From RGIG8700 sp045648505 (GTDB taxonomy: Bacteria > Bacillota > Clostridia > RGIG6154): DNA of 64,000 nt. The notes below the pieces were generated by a model. That model saw nothing but the letters and a program-made list of their open reading frames with translations, made no database searches and was not told the origin of the DNA. Each line of letters begins with the position of its first letter. Position 1 is the first letter of the stretch. Shown here piece by piece: positions 30,388 to 40,567 of the stretch. The stretch is from contig JAZROD010000060.1 of assembly GCA_045648505.1 (NCBI GenBank), positions 54,245-118,244 of the forward strand, written 5' to 3'. The position numbers and the translations under genes were made by a program.

Positions 30388-33300
30388 ATGAAAAAGATTT
30401 TAGCGTTAATTGGAGTGTTAGTGTTAATATTAAATATGGTTGTTGTGCCTGTAGCAGCTGCAGAGCAGACAGCCCTTGAGAAAGTTAATGAGCTTGTTGT
30501 TTCTTTGCCTGACAGCTATGTTGTGGGTGAAGGTGATATCATAAATGAAATCGAAGAAATTATGGGCGAAAACGGTATAAAGGCAAAAGATTTGAATCAG
30601 CCACTTAAATATGCAACTCACGTGAACGCACATAACTCATGGAAAAAAAGAGTTAATTCACAGGACAGAATAAGAATTGACTGGCAGGAGAAAAACCCTT
30701 TAACCTGCGTTGATATGTTTGAATACAACTCAGTTACTGATGTTGAAGAAATTGCCAACAAGCCGGGTATTGCTATGTCTCCGAAGAACGATACTTATCT
30801 TCCTTCAAATGTTCCATACGGAAGTTTTATCGGCTTTTATGAAACAGGTTCAGTAAATAAAAAGTTCCCTGACACCTTCCCTGATACATACGGAGAATAT
30901 TACATAACACCTGAAAATGATTTTCAGTATTCATATAGCGGTATTTCCAAGAACCCCGGTGATATCACATACAATGCAGGTATTGTATCACCTTCAAACT
31001 CATACGAAATTACTTTTGACAGAAGCACAAAATATAATCAGGTCAGCTTTCTTATGTCAGGTATCACTTTCCTTTCAGGAGAATGGGCAAGATCATCTCA
31101 ACTTGCAAAAACAATAATATATTTTGCAGACGGAACTTCAAAAGAAGAATTCCATATTGTTGGACCCTTCTGCTATGGTTACAGAATGTCTCTTTATTCT
31201 ACCCTTGCAGATAAAACAACAATGTATAGTGAGTATTTAGGCACAATTGGACTTGCAAAAGACTTTGACAAATTATGGGTACCAAATGAAGCAAATGTTG
31301 ACAGTTATTTTAAAATTGGTAACGGAAGAGTTATATCTCCTCAAAAGGAAGATGATGGTACAACAATCAGAAACATCAAAACCGTTACTGACGTAGGTAA
31401 TGCAACAGCAATTACTATAAATACAGATGGCAAGGCTATTGACAGAGTTTCAGTTTCTTATGCAACCGAAGATGAAATTAAGGCTTTCGGCGGAATTAAA
31501 TATGAAACATATACAACAAGACAAGAAACTCCATCAGTAAGAGACAGTAAAAACTGTTATTATATTCCTATAGACAGTAATCAATTAAAAGATGCCAAAC
31601 ACTACGAAGCTGAAAGAGATTACTATATCGGCGTAATACATAATACTGTCTACCCTATATATCTTCACGCAGTAACAGGAAAAAGATATACTCCAACATC
31701 TTACAGTACAGACATTGCAGAAGTCGAAGATAAAATCGAAGCACTTCCTGAAGAATTCATTCCAAGTGCTTACGAAGAAATTAAAGCTATTAAAAGACGA
31801 GTTGATTTTCTTTTAGCACAGGGCATTGCAAAAGGTGATTTTAATAAAGAGCTTTTTGAAAAGCTTATCAGACTTTCGGAATATAACATATCCTCAAGTG
31901 GAAGCTATGAGGTTCACGTTGCACCAAACGGAAACGACAAGGGTAGCGGAAGCATAAGCGATCCTTTAGCAACTCTTGATGGGGCAAGACTTTTTGTAAG
32001 AAACCTTGAAAAAGACAGACCGATAAACGTTATCTTCCACGAAGGTATTTACAACTTTGACAAAACTGTTACTTTTACACTTGACGATTCAGGTAAAAAG
32101 GATTTCCCTATTACATATAAAGCCGATGGCGAGGTTGTTTTCACAACTGCAGAGGATGTTGATTTTAATGATTTCACACTTGTGGAAAAAGGTGAATACA
32201 ACAGAATTGCCACAAACTTAATTGGTAAAATATACAAAATTAATTTAAACAAAAAAGGCATACATCCAGGCACAATTCCTACATACTATGCTACCAATAT
32301 AGACGGTGACGGCTTTGAAGATGTTAACTTCTTTGTAAATGACAAGGAACAGCTTATTTCTCAATGGCCTGACGGAGAATCAAACTATGCTACCTGGGTT
32401 TCTGTTGAAAATACTGCAAAAGAAAATACAATAATCAAGGTTGATGCATACCGTTCTAAAAACTGGCAGGGCGAAAAGTTTGCATACTTTGAGGGATATT
32501 CAGGGGTTGACTATTCAAACGAAAAAAACAACATCTCTATTGACGGAGATTTAATTAAATTCAAAAATACTGCAAGATTTGATACCGATCCGGGCTTCAG
32601 CAGAAGATACAAGGTTAAGCACATACTTGCCGAGCTTGACAAACCGGGAGAATGGTATTTAGACAGAGATACAAATGTTTTTTACTATTATCCAACAGAG
32701 GATTTTGATGAAAATGCAAAAATTCAGTTCGCATCTACAAAGCTTAACATTATCAATATTCTGAATACTGATTTTGTAAGCTTTGACGGATTTATCTTTG
32801 ACAAAATCAGAGGCGACGCATTTACTGCGGATTCAGGTGTTGAAGAGCTTAATTTATACAACTGCGAATTCAAGCACATTTCAAACAGAGCAGTTGAATA
32901 TCAGGCATCATCAAATCCCAACAAAATAACCCTTTCAGGTACTGCAAACTACGCAAATGCGGCTAAAAACTGCGAAATCAGAAATAACAGATTTATAAAC
33001 ATTGGTGAAAACGCAATATATTTTTGCGGTGGAGAAAGAGAAACTCTTTCAAATGGTAATAATGTTATTGCGAACAACTATATCTACAATGCCTCAAACA
33101 AATTAAGATGCAAAGCAAATATTGTGGTAAATGGTGTTTACAACTATGCAATAAACAACGAGGTTCATATGGGCACGTTCCACGCCCTTAACCATTCAGG
33201 AAACGAAAATGTTATTGCATATAACGAGTTTTACAATATGCTCCGTGACAGTGGTGACTGCGGTGTTATCTACAACGGCAGACAGCTTGCAACAAGAGGC

Positions 33301-35418
33301 ACAGAAATTGCATATAATTACCTTCACGACTATAAGCATTTAGACCCAAGAACAAAGGTTGGCGCTACAGGAGTATATCTTGATGACAGACTTAGTGGTA
33401 TAAGCATTCACCATAACATTATATTCGGAAACGGTGTTGACGGAAGCACAGGTGGTATACAAAACGGTGGTGGGCATCACAACAAGGTAAACTATAACAC
33501 TATCGTTGATACAACTTCGAGTATAACCAGAACAAACAGATTTGTTGAAGATTATCTTAACAACGAGCATTGTACTGCATTTAACGAAATAATACGAATT
33601 TCAGGTATGGATGATACAAACAAGGTTCGCCTTGATGACGGAATTTATAAAACCTTCTCCATGATTGGCAGAAACGAGTTTTTCTTTGAAAGATATCCTG
33701 AAATGAACGATTCAATAGAAACACTTTTAAATCCAAATGAAACTGTTCCAAAGTTTGTTGAAAAATATCCGTTTATTTTAACACTTCCTGAATTTTCAGA
33801 GGGTGGAAAATACGGAAACCTTGCAAAAGACATCAACGAGGGCAACGACTTAACCAAATACAGAATTTTATCTTTAAAATCAACCATTGGTAACGAATAT
33901 ATCGGAAATATTTCAAACAGACCTTGGAGAGCAATGACAGACAAGGATATAAACGGCGAAGTCTATGATGTTTACGAAAAATTCGGCAGTGTGTTTGAAG
34001 ACAACATAGAAGACGCATCTGAAGATATGTTTGTTGACTATGAAAACAAGGACTTCAGAATCAAAGGCTCAACAAACGGTGGAGCACTTGACGAAAGCTT
34101 TGATTTAGACACAATCGGACTTCAGGAAGACGGCTCGGTTTCTTATGATTTAGGTTTTGAGCTTAAAGACATTGAGCTTAAAAATGCAAAAGACTTCCCT
34201 GCAGAATACAAAAACTTCAACTTAACATACCCTGAAAACAACGGCGAGGTTGAGGATAAGAAAAACATCACATTTATGTGGGAAAGACCTGTTTCTTCTG
34301 ACTATTTCACATTGGAAATTGCAACAGATAAAGAAATGAAAAACATCGTTTACAAAAACGAAAATTCTTACTTTAACTATGAAACAGTAACTTCCCTTCC
34401 TGAAAATGTTAAAACATTCTACTGGAGAGTTACTGCAAAAAATATCAGCAGAAAAGGCTCAGAGTGGAAAAACAGTGACGGTGTTAATGTGTTCCACACT
34501 TATGATACCGCAATTATTGACACACCTGCATCAGTTCCGTTTGATATCAAAGATGACTTTAATGTTGACCTTTTCAACAATGAAGGAGAAACTCATAACT
34601 CAAGCAGTCTTCTTGGTGGTAAAAACGCAACACTTGGACTGTATAATCTTACAAACTTTAAAAGATTGGTTCCTTCAAACGGTTACTACAAGCACGGAGA
34701 TACTCTTTATTATTTCCCACAGGTAGGATATGACACAAGCAAAAACAATGCAATAAACACAGGGAAGCTTGGTTCTGCAAGATACACCTACACCCTTAAG
34801 GACAACGAAAAAGGAAGCTACGATAAAATCAAGGTTGCCATAAGCGGTTTTAAACATTATAATAACTATGAAATTACTGTTATTTATACCGATGGCACTA
34901 CATCAACTGATAAGGTTTATCTTTATCAGTATTACACAACCTATAATGCTCCAAGAGGATATGATATAATTCTTACGGTAGATGGTATTAACTATTTAGG
35001 TCAGCCTGTTTCACGAAGCAACCTTAATAAAATTTATGAGGTTGAAGTTGATGCTGATACAAATAAAACTGTAGAAAGCATAAGATTCCAGGGTTCATTA
35101 TTATCTACCAACGCATATATCTTTGCTATAACAGGTATGAAGAATGAAAGAACTCTTTCAAATGGTGACATTGAAAAAACAATAGTTTTAAACAACTATT
35201 CAGGAGAAGAAAAGAATGTTTCTTTTGTTATCACCGGTTATGATAACGGTAAATTCAGTACAGTAATGCTTTCGGGCAAAATCCCAAACAATTCTGTTTA
35301 TCCATCACTTACAGTTACAATTCCAGGTGAGGTTTATAGTTGGACAGACAGACAAGTTCTCATTTGGGAAAGTGATAGTATTAAACCTATCGGTGCAAAA
35401 TCAGTATTTTTCAGATGA
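30388..35418 (+). CDS. Large secreted right-handed beta-helix protein
   Basis: 1676 residues with a signal peptide (MKKILALIGVLVLILNMVVV, cleavage near AAAEQ). Residues 30-500 are unassigned. At about 506 a carbohydrate-enzyme start appears (YEVHVAPNGNDKGSGSISDP, a DUF1565-like entry), followed to about 1090 by parallel beta-helix repeats with many Asn/Ile/Tyr ladders. A fibronectin III-like domain lies near 1276-1380. The C-terminal 270 residues are unassigned. No SLH or sortase anchor is seen. Similar proteins are polysaccharide lyases, epimerases or glycosidases acting outside the cell. Single-gene unit with terminator. Confidence 0.78.
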   Translation: MKKILALIGVLVLILNMVVVPVAAAEQTALEKVNELVVSLPDSYVVGEGDIINEIEEIMGENGIKAKDLNQPLKYATHVNAHNSWKKRVNSQDRIRIDWQEKNPLTCVDMFEYNSVTDVEEIANKPGIAMSPKNDTYLPSNVPYGSFIGFYETGSVNKKFPDTFPDTYGEYYITPENDFQYSYSGISKNPGDITYNAGIVSPSNSYEITFDRSTKYNQVSFLMSGITFLSGEWARSSQLAKTIIYFADGTSKEEFHIVGPFCYGYRMSLYSTLADKTTMYSEYLGTIGLAKDFDKLWVPNEANVDSYFKIGNGRVISPQKEDDGTTIRNIKTVTDVGNATAITINTDGKAIDRVSVSYATEDEIKAFGGIKYETYTTRQETPSVRDSKNCYYIPIDSNQLKDAKHYEAERDYYIGVIHNTVYPIYLHAVTGKRYTPTSYSTDIAEVEDKIEALPEEFIPSAYEEIKAIKRRVDFLLAQGIAKGDFNKELFEKLIRLSEYNISSSGSYEVHVAPNGNDKGSGSISDPLATLDGARLFVRNLEKDRPINVIFHEGIYNFDKTVTFTLDDSGKKDFPITYKADGEVVFTTAEDVDFNDFTLVEKGEYNRIATNLIGKIYKINLNKKGIHPGTIPTYYATNIDGDGFEDVNFFVNDKEQLISQWPDGESNYATWVSVENTAKENTIIKVDAYRSKNWQGEKFAYFEGYSGVDYSNEKNNISIDGDLIKFKNTARFDTDPGFSRRYKVKHILAELDKPGEWYLDRDTNVFYYYPTEDFDENAKIQFASTKLNIINILNTDFVSFDGFIFDKIRGDAFTADSGVEELNLYNCEFKHISNRAVEYQASSNPNKITLSGTANYANAAKNCEIRNNRFINIGENAIYFCGGERETLSNGNNVIANNYIYNASNKLRCKANIVVNGVYNYAINNEVHMGTFHALNHSGNENVIAYNEFYNMLRDSGDCGVIYNGRQLATRGTEIAYNYLHDYKHLDPRTKVGATGVYLDDRLSGISIHHNIIFGNGVDGSTGGIQNGGGHHNKVNYNTIVDTTSSITRTNRFVEDYLNNEHCTAFNEIIRISGMDDTNKVRLDDGIYKTFSMIGRNEFFFERYPEMNDSIETLLNPNETVPKFVEKYPFILTLPEFSEGGKYGNLAKDINEGNDLTKYRILSLKSTIGNEYIGNISNRPWRAMTDKDINGEVYDVYEKFGSVFEDNIEDASEDMFVDYENKDFRIKGSTNGGALDESFDLDTIGLQEDGSVSYDLGFELKDIELKNAKDFPAEYKNFNLTYPENNGEVEDKKNITFMWERPVSSDYFTLEIATDKEMKNIVYKNENSYFNYETVTSLPENVKTFYWRVTAKNISRKGSEWKNSDGVNVFHTYDTAIIDTPASVPFDIKDDFNVDLFNNEGETHNSSSLLGGKNATLGLYNLTNFKRLVPSNGYYKHGDTLYYFPQVGYDTSKNNAINTGKLGSARYTYTLKDNEKGSYDKIKVAISGFKHYNNYEITVIYTDGTTSTDKVYLYQYYTTYNAPRGYDIILTVDGINYLGQPVSRSNLNKIYEVEVDADTNKTVESIRFQGSLLSTNAYIFAITGMKNERTLSNGDIEKTIVLNNYSGEEKNVSFVITGYDNGKFSTVMLSGKIPNNSVYPSLTVTIPGEVYSWTDRQVLIWESDSIKPIGAKSVFFR

Positions 35419-35422
35419 TTTA

Positions 35423-35456
35423 CAAAAACCCATCCTTTACAAGGATGGGTTTTTAT
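35423..35456. terminator. Bidirectional terminator
   Basis: AAAACCCATCC / GGATGGGTTTT with flanking A and T runs, between the convergent beta-helix gene and AraC gene. Confidence 0.88.
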
Positions 35457-36334
35457 TACATATTCAGCTTGGAACGAATAGAATGATTGTATTCAGTAGG
35501 TGACTGACCGGTTGCTTTTTTGAACTGTCTGCAGAAATAGTGAACAGAATTGTATGAAAGCTGTTCAGAAATCTGCGTAACAGACAGCTGACCTTTTCTT
35601 AAAAGGGATTTTGCTTCCTTGATTTTTAAGGAATTTACATAATTTAATATTGTTTCACCATATTCCTGACGGAAAAGTTTACAGAGTGTGGTTTTGTTTG
35701 TGCCGAAAATAAAGCAAAGATTGTCAAGAGTTATATTTGTGCTGTAGTTTTCGGTCAGGTACTGATGTATTGCCTGAATATTTCCGTTGGATGTGTTTTT
35801 GTGTGTTTCTGCCAGTTTTTTCTCCTGCAGGTAATCACGGACAATTGTGATTAAAAATGCTTCAAACTCATTTCTGATCATCTGGTCTGCCCCAAAAGGA
35901 AAAACTTCTCTTTTTTCCATAAACTGTGTGTTTGGAATATCATAAGGTGGTTTGTAAAGGCTGAATCCTTCAGTAAGCACTGAAGATAAACGCTTAATGT
36001 GTTCTTCGCACAAGGTGATAGGAGTTGTGGCGAATGGGAAAAGCACATCGCTGGAGCATTCAAAACCAATTATAACAACACTGGGAGCTACTGCATCTTC
36101 GGTGGAAAGGGAATGAACTTCATTGGGACGGTGAATTATAAGCTGATGCTGACATAGTGTTCCCTTGAAGTTGTCAGATTCAATGTTAAGAGAACCCTTG
36201 TCTATGAAGATAAGCTCGTAAAAATCGTGGGAGTCAAGGGTTGTATGATATTCATTTGTGAATTCAAAATAATGAATGTTTGCAAGTCTTGTAACATTCA
36301 GCTCTAATTTAAACTTCTGTAAACGAAAATTCAT
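35456..36334 (-). CDS. AraC-family transcriptional regulator
   Basis: 292 residues. An N-terminal cupin-like sensor (ELIFIDKGSLNIESDNFKG, then HQLIIHRPNEVHSL) precedes two helix-turn-helix motifs (ITLDNLCFIFGTNKTTLCK; LSVTQISEQLSYNSVHYFCR followed by QFKKATGQSPTEY). The start at 36334 follows AGGTGAT; the open frame continues to 36577 but that would cross the divergent promoter and the next gene. It is divergent from the creatinase-like operon, whose promoter carries direct repeats suited to AraC proteins, so it is the best candidate for the local regulator. Confidence 0.88.
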   Translation of the reverse strand: MNFRLQKFKLELNVTRLANIHYFEFTNEYHTTLDSHDFYELIFIDKGSLNIESDNFKGTLCQHQLIIHRPNEVHSLSTEDAVAPSVVIIGFECSSDVLFPFATTPITLCEEHIKRLSSVLTEGFSLYKPPYDIPNTQFMEKREVFPFGADQMIRNEFEAFLITIVRDYLQEKKLAETHKNTSNGNIQAIHQYLTENYSTNITLDNLCFIFGTNKTTLCKLFRQEYGETILNYVNSLKIKEAKSLLRKGQLSVTQISEQLSYNSVHYFCRQFKKATGQSPTEYNHSIRSKLNM

Positions 36335-36350
36335 AATATCACCTACAAAA

Positions 36351-36379
36351 ATAGTACCATTTTTTTTGAAAAAAGTCAA
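36351..36379 (-). promoter_or_regulatory. Promoter of the AraC gene
   Basis: Minus-strand TTGACT (36374-36379), 17 bp, TACTAT (36351-36356). A palindrome GTCAA-CAAA-TTGAC lies just upstream at 36387-36400. Confidence 0.7.
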
Positions 36380-36403
36380 ACAAAAAGTCAACAAATTGAC
36401 AAA

Positions 36404-36459
36404 AGTGCAAAAAAGTATTAATATTGTGTAAATACAAAAGGCATTCTTTTGTGTATAAT
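36404..36459 (+). promoter_or_regulatory. Activator-type promoter of the creatinase-like operon
   Basis: TGCAAA at 36406, TGTAAA at 36427 (21 bp later) and TATAAT at 36454 (27 bp later), without a -35 box. The spacing is identical to the promoters at 30.2 and 42.3 kb. An inverted repeat ACAAAAG / CTTTTGT (36434-36452) lies between the second site and the -10. Confidence 0.7.
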
Positions 36460-36519
36460 TAAGTTGTAAACGGATGCTCGTTTGCAAATAATCTGTAAAT
36501 AACAGAAAGGAAGATAAAA

Positions 36520-37692
36520 ATGAGTAGAATATGTATTCCAGATTATGAGTACAAAGAAAGAATTGAAAGAGCTGCAAAGCTTATCAGAGAAAGAAATCTT
36601 GATGTAATGCTTGTTACAAGTACAGAATCAGATTATGCAAACGCAAGATATTTTTCAGGCTTCTGGCCATTATTTGAAAGAGCAGGCGTAGCAATTTCTG
36701 CAAACGGAGATGCTGCACTTATCTGCGGACCTGAATCTGCAATATTTGCAAAAGATTTTGGTAAGCTTGACAAAGTATTCGTTCTTAAAGAATTCAGAGA
36801 ATCAGCAGACCCTGCTTATCCTGAACTTAAAGCAGATACATTTAACGATGTATTCAAAGCAATTGGCGTAAGCGGAAATAAAATCAGAATAGGACTCGGA
36901 AGCTATGTAGAATGCACACTTCCTATTTTTGAAGGTCTTAAAGAAGCATATCCTGAAGCAGAAATCGTTAAATGCAACGATATTATGGTTGAACTCAGAA
37001 AAATCAAGAGCGTAAACGAACTTGCTTGTATTCAGGAAGGTTTCAGAATTGTTGATATTGCAACAGATGAAGTTATCAGAAACTTAAAACCAGGTGTAAC
37101 AGAACTTCAGATGGTTGGTATTGCACAGAAAGTTATTTATGAAGAAGGCGCAGAATACGAAGGTCTTCCAATGTATGTTTTCAGCCAGGAATCAACAAGA
37201 CACGCAATCAGCCGTTCTACATACAAAACAATTAAGCAGGGCGATATTGTTCAGCTTAACCTTTCAGCTAAAATTGATGGTTACTCACCTGCAGTAGGTA
37301 TTCCTGTTGTTATGGGTAAGCTCGATGACGAAAGAAGAAGATATATTGATTTCTGTAAACAGGCACACGACTGGACAGAAAAAGAAATCAGAGCAGGTGT
37401 TATGGCGTCTGATATTGCTAAAGGCTTCTACAAACTCTATGAAGACAACGGATTCAAAGAAAACTTCGTATATGGTCCATGCCACGGTACAGGTATGATT
37501 GAAGTTGAAGCTCCATGGATGGAAACAATCAGCGATTACAGATTAGAAGAAAATATGACATTCCAGGTAGATACATTTATTTCAGGCCCAACATTTGGTT
37601 GCAGATGGGAAAAAGGTATTGCTGTAACTAAAGACGGTTGCAAATCAATGACAGATTACCTCAAGAAAGGAATTATTGAAATCGATGGCTAA
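36520..37692 (+). CDS. M24-family creatinase/aminopeptidase P-like protein
   Basis: 390 residues with an N-terminal creatinase-type domain and a C-terminal pita-bread domain. In metal-dependent members two Asp, a His and two Glu bind metal. Here the first Asp position reads QLNLSA and the second GYSPAVG, so both Asp are missing, while the His (CHGTGMIEVEAP) and last Glu (RWEKGIAVTKDG) remain. This pattern resembles the metal-free creatinase branch more than peptidases. It may hydrolyse a creatine-like C-N bond, but substrate is unproven. First gene of a three-gene operon with an ASRT protein and a creatininase-like enzyme. Confidence 0.8.
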   Translation: MSRICIPDYEYKERIERAAKLIRERNLDVMLVTSTESDYANARYFSGFWPLFERAGVAISANGDAALICGPESAIFAKDFGKLDKVFVLKEFRESADPAYPELKADTFNDVFKAIGVSGNKIRIGLGSYVECTLPIFEGLKEAYPEAEIVKCNDIMVELRKIKSVNELACIQEGFRIVDIATDEVIRNLKPGVTELQMVGIAQKVIYEEGAEYEGLPMYVFSQESTRHAISRSTYKTIKQGDIVQLNLSAKIDGYSPAVGIPVVMGKLDDERRRYIDFCKQAHDWTEKEIRAGVMASDIAKGFYKLYEDNGFKENFVYGPCHGTGMIEVEAPWMETISDYRLEENMTFQVDTFISGPTFGCRWEKGIAVTKDGCKSMTDYLKKGIIEIDG

Positions 37693-38056
37693 CGGAATTG
37701 GAAAAAAATTATGGCTCATCCCTGACTGTGAATTACCACAGCCTGGCGAAGGTGTAGCTAAAGGTCACGAATCTGTTATCGTTGTAAACGACAGTGACAA
37801 CGATGCAGTAATCGATGTTAAACTTTTCTTTACAGACAAAGATTTCGAACACGAAATCAAATGGACTGTTGGTAAAAACAGAGTTAGATGCTTCCGTATG
37901 AACAGACTTGAAGATATGTGTGGTTTTGAAGTTCCATTTGAAACACAGTATGCTATGAAGCTTACATCATCTGAAAACATTGTTGTTCAGTACGGCAGAC
38001 TTGATAATACTCAGGCTAACCTTGCGTTCTATACAACACTTGGTTACAACGAATAA
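37685..38056 (+). CDS. ASRT-domain (sensory rhodopsin transducer-like) protein
   Basis: 123 residues. GIGKKLWLIPDCELP, then VQYGRLDNTQANLAFYTTLG match the beta-sandwich family named after the Anabaena sensory rhodopsin transducer (PF07100). Many members occur with sugar or amide catabolism genes and no rhodopsin, and may bind small ligands. The ATG at 37685 overlaps the end of the previous gene; a TTG at 37676 is better spaced from AAAGGA and is an alternative start. Confidence 0.75.
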   Translation: MANGIGKKLWLIPDCELPQPGEGVAKGHESVIVVNDSDNDAVIDVKLFFTDKDFEHEIKWTVGKNRVRCFRMNRLEDMCGFEVPFETQYAMKLTSSENIVVQYGRLDNTQANLAFYTTLGYNE

Positions 38057-38072
38057 TTAGGGAGGATTTAAT

Positions 38073-38807
38073 ATGCATTTTGATATGTGTTTCCCAAGAG
38101 AAATTAACAATGCGAAAGAGAACAGAACTCCTGTTGTAATTGTAGGTGGTACTGTTGAATATCACGGTCCTCACTGCTCTTACGGATGCGACACACTTGT
38201 TGCACAGGGTCTTGTTGAAAAACTTGCTCAGAAGAAAGATATTATAATTGCTCCAACAATCAGCTATTCACCATCAAGCTGGGCAGTAGGCGATGAAACA
38301 AGCGGAACTGTTCATGTTGATGAAGTAGTTTTTGAAGAATATGTATTTAATATTTTCATGAGTATGCTTTCAGCAGGCTTAAGAAATATTTATGTAGTAA
38401 TTCATCATCAGTTTGAACAGGAAAATCTTATGCCTATGACACTTTCATATATGAAAGCTGCAAAAAGAGCAACAATGAGATATCTTGAAAAAACAAAAGG
38501 TCAGGGCTGGTGGGGAAGCGAAAGCTACAACAGCTACTATGAAAACCTTGGTGGTGGAGATGATCCATTCAGCTGGATTAAGGTTATTCCAACAATGAGC
38601 ACTGAGGTTCAGAATGCTACAGGTTATGACCACGCAGGCAAATATGAATGTTCAATTTTAATGTCACTTTACGAAGATGCTGTAAAGCTTGAAAGAATCG
38701 ACGATATCAAACACTGGTTTACAGACAGTGCAAGAGAAGCAAGCAAAGAAATCGGCGATGAAATGGTTGAACTTTCACTTAAATGGCTTGAAGAAAGAAT
38801 TAAATAA
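38073..38807 (+). CDS. Creatininase-family amidohydrolase
   Basis: 244 residues. The metal-site start reads GGTVEYHGPHCSYGCDT with Glu, His and Asp in the family spacing. A later IHHQFEQEN and DHAGKYECSILM correspond to the second-metal and helix motifs. Members open cyclic amides such as creatinine or related lactams. It is the third gene of the operon and is preceded by GGGAGGA. Together with the creatinase-like gene it suggests stepwise breakdown of a guanidino or cyclic amide compound. Confidence 0.82.
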   Translation: MHFDMCFPREINNAKENRTPVVIVGGTVEYHGPHCSYGCDTLVAQGLVEKLAQKKDIIIAPTISYSPSSWAVGDETSGTVHVDEVVFEEYVFNIFMSMLSAGLRNIYVVIHHQFEQENLMPMTLSYMKAAKRATMRYLEKTKGQGWWGSESYNSYYENLGGGDDPFSWIKVIPTMSTEVQNATGYDHAGKYECSILMSLYEDAVKLERIDDIKHWFTDSAREASKEIGDEMVELSLKWLEERIK

Positions 38808-38813
38808 TAACCA

Positions 38814-38840
38814 AAAAACGGCGGTTTCGCCGTTTTTTGT
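38814..38840. terminator. Terminator of the creatinase-like operon
   Basis: AAAAAACGGCG-GTTT-CGCCGTTTTTT, symmetrical and usable from either side. Confidence 0.88.
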
Positions 38841-38855
38841 TGGGTAAAAATGAAA

Positions 38856-38893
38856 TAAAAAAATACTGACTAAGATTTCTTAGTCAGTATTTT
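38856..38893 (-). terminator. Terminator of the binding-protein gene
   Basis: ATACTGACTAAG / CTTAGTCAGTAT with a four-base loop and, on the minus strand, a T run. Confidence 0.85.
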
Positions 38894-38902
38894 GTGTTTA
38901 AA

Positions 38903-40453
38903 TTATTTTGTTGCAACGAATGCATCAACCTGAGCCTGAATTTCGGCAACAACTTCGTCATTACCTGCGAGTTTGTATTTTTCAGTCATTTCAGCAAGTA
39001 ATTTTTCTGTATCAACAGCACCTGAACCGATTGGGTTACCGTATTCTGATGAAATTGATTTAATCTGTGCTAATTTAATGTCGATTGATGATGAATCAAG
39101 AGCAAATCCCATAAGTGGTGAAGTAACAGTTCTTTCACCTTCGTTAAGATTTGTGTAGATGATTTCTTTGTAATCTTCGCCCTGACCTACTGTAAGGTAA
39201 GCATTTTTAGCATTACCAACAATCCATTTCCAGAGACCATATCTTGATGAAGAGTTACCTTCGTCGCCATATTCTGGTTCGATGAGCTTATCGCCATTTT
39301 CATATTCTTTATGTAATTTGTAGTGGTCGCCTTCAATACCATATACCATAATGTTGAAAAGTTCAACACCCTTTGAAGAGTTCATAAGGTTGATGAATTT
39401 TGCAGCAACGTCAGGATACTGTGAATTTACAGGGATTGCTGTACCACCTGCTGCCGGTTTGTATGGAATGAAGTGGTTACCAAGAGCAGGAATCTGGATT
39501 ACAGGAACATCAAATGTATTCTTTTCTTCATAAGTTTCAAATACGCCAGGAATGTTCTGTGCACCGAACATAATGTTTCCGTCAATTACGCCGTTTGCAT
39601 CTGCAGCTTTAGCTGAAAGAGCATCCTTTCTTACAAAGCCAAGGTCATACATTTCTTTCTTAAATCTCCAGTCAGACTGTTTCTGAGCACCTAAATGGTT
39701 ATTGAAAACTTTGAATTCAGGGTCTTCATAATAGTACTGGTATAAGTCAATAATAGGTTCTACACCTCTTTGTGGGAATGGACCAACATAACCTTTACCG
39801 ATTTTGCCTGCTGCTGCAACCTTTGTAGCATAGTCAATAATAAGCTTCTTTGATTCATCTGAAATAACATAGCCATTTTCTTTGTCAGTAACCATGAATG
39901 CTTTTTCCATAGCTTCAATATCTGCATACTGAGCAAGATCAGAAGGAATGTTTACATAGTTATATGACTGAACCATTTTCTGATAGTTAGGGAGGATAGC
40001 CTGACCGCCGTCAACCTTACCCATATCGATAACCCACTGTGGAACTTCTTCAAGAGTTTCCTTTGCGTACTTTTCAAGATATGGTGTCATATCAATGATT
40101 GAGCCGTTTCTGTATTCATCAGCATATTTAAGCTGATATGTCTGGATAATATCCATCTGTTCGCCAGAAGTCTGCATAAGAGTCATTTTCTGAGCATAGT
40201 CTGCTACAGGAATAACTTCGATGTCAACTGACACGTTTTCGAAGCCTTCAAATTTGTGAAGTTCTTCGTTGAAGTACGCCCAAACTTTTTCTGAATCTGA
40301 CTGAACACCAGGGCCCGGCATAATCCATTTAAGAGTTATAGGGTTTGATAAGTCTGTTTCGATGAGGTTAGCATCGTTTGAACCGTTTCCACCGCAAGCA
40401 ACTAATGAAAGCATCATAGCAACTGCGAGGAGTAATGAAATAATCTTTTTCAT
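38903..40453 (-). CDS. Extracellular solute-binding lipoprotein (sugar ABC type)
   Basis: 516 residues. Signal peptide with lipobox (LLLAVAMMLSLVAC, then GGNGSND) anchors it to the outer face of the membrane. The mature part is an SBP_bac_1-like fold (ITLKWIMPGPGVQSDSEKVW, QMDIIQTYQLKYADEY) with a C-terminal region like that of LipO-type proteins of Clostridia. No permease or ATPase gene is adjacent, so it must share a distant transporter. It may bind oligosaccharides released by the neighbouring secreted enzymes. The promoter is weak by sequence (TTGAAT-16-TAAAAT). Confidence 0.83.
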   Translation of the reverse strand: MKKIISLLLAVAMMLSLVACGGNGSNDANLIETDLSNPITLKWIMPGPGVQSDSEKVWAYFNEELHKFEGFENVSVDIEVIPVADYAQKMTLMQTSGEQMDIIQTYQLKYADEYRNGSIIDMTPYLEKYAKETLEEVPQWVIDMGKVDGGQAILPNYQKMVQSYNYVNIPSDLAQYADIEAMEKAFMVTDKENGYVISDESKKLIIDYATKVAAAGKIGKGYVGPFPQRGVEPIIDLYQYYYEDPEFKVFNNHLGAQKQSDWRFKKEMYDLGFVRKDALSAKAADANGVIDGNIMFGAQNIPGVFETYEEKNTFDVPVIQIPALGNHFIPYKPAAGGTAIPVNSQYPDVAAKFINLMNSSKGVELFNIMVYGIEGDHYKLHKEYENGDKLIEPEYGDEGNSSSRYGLWKWIVGNAKNAYLTVGQGEDYKEIIYTNLNEGERTVTSPLMGFALDSSSIDIKLAQIKSISSEYGNPIGSGAVDTEKLLAEMTEKYKLAGNDEVVAEIQAQVDAFVATK

Positions 40454-40567
40454 ATTTTTTCATTTCCTTTCTATATTATATATAAATAATTTTAACATAT
40501 CGAAAAAAGAATTCAAGGGATTTTTTTAAATTAAAATATAAAATCGCCAATTTGCTATAAATAAAGT

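Noticed and set aside
36335..36577. Long N-terminal extension of the AraC gene
   Set aside because: It would run through both divergent promoters and into the start of the creatinase-like gene; ATG 36334 has a proper AGGTGAT site.
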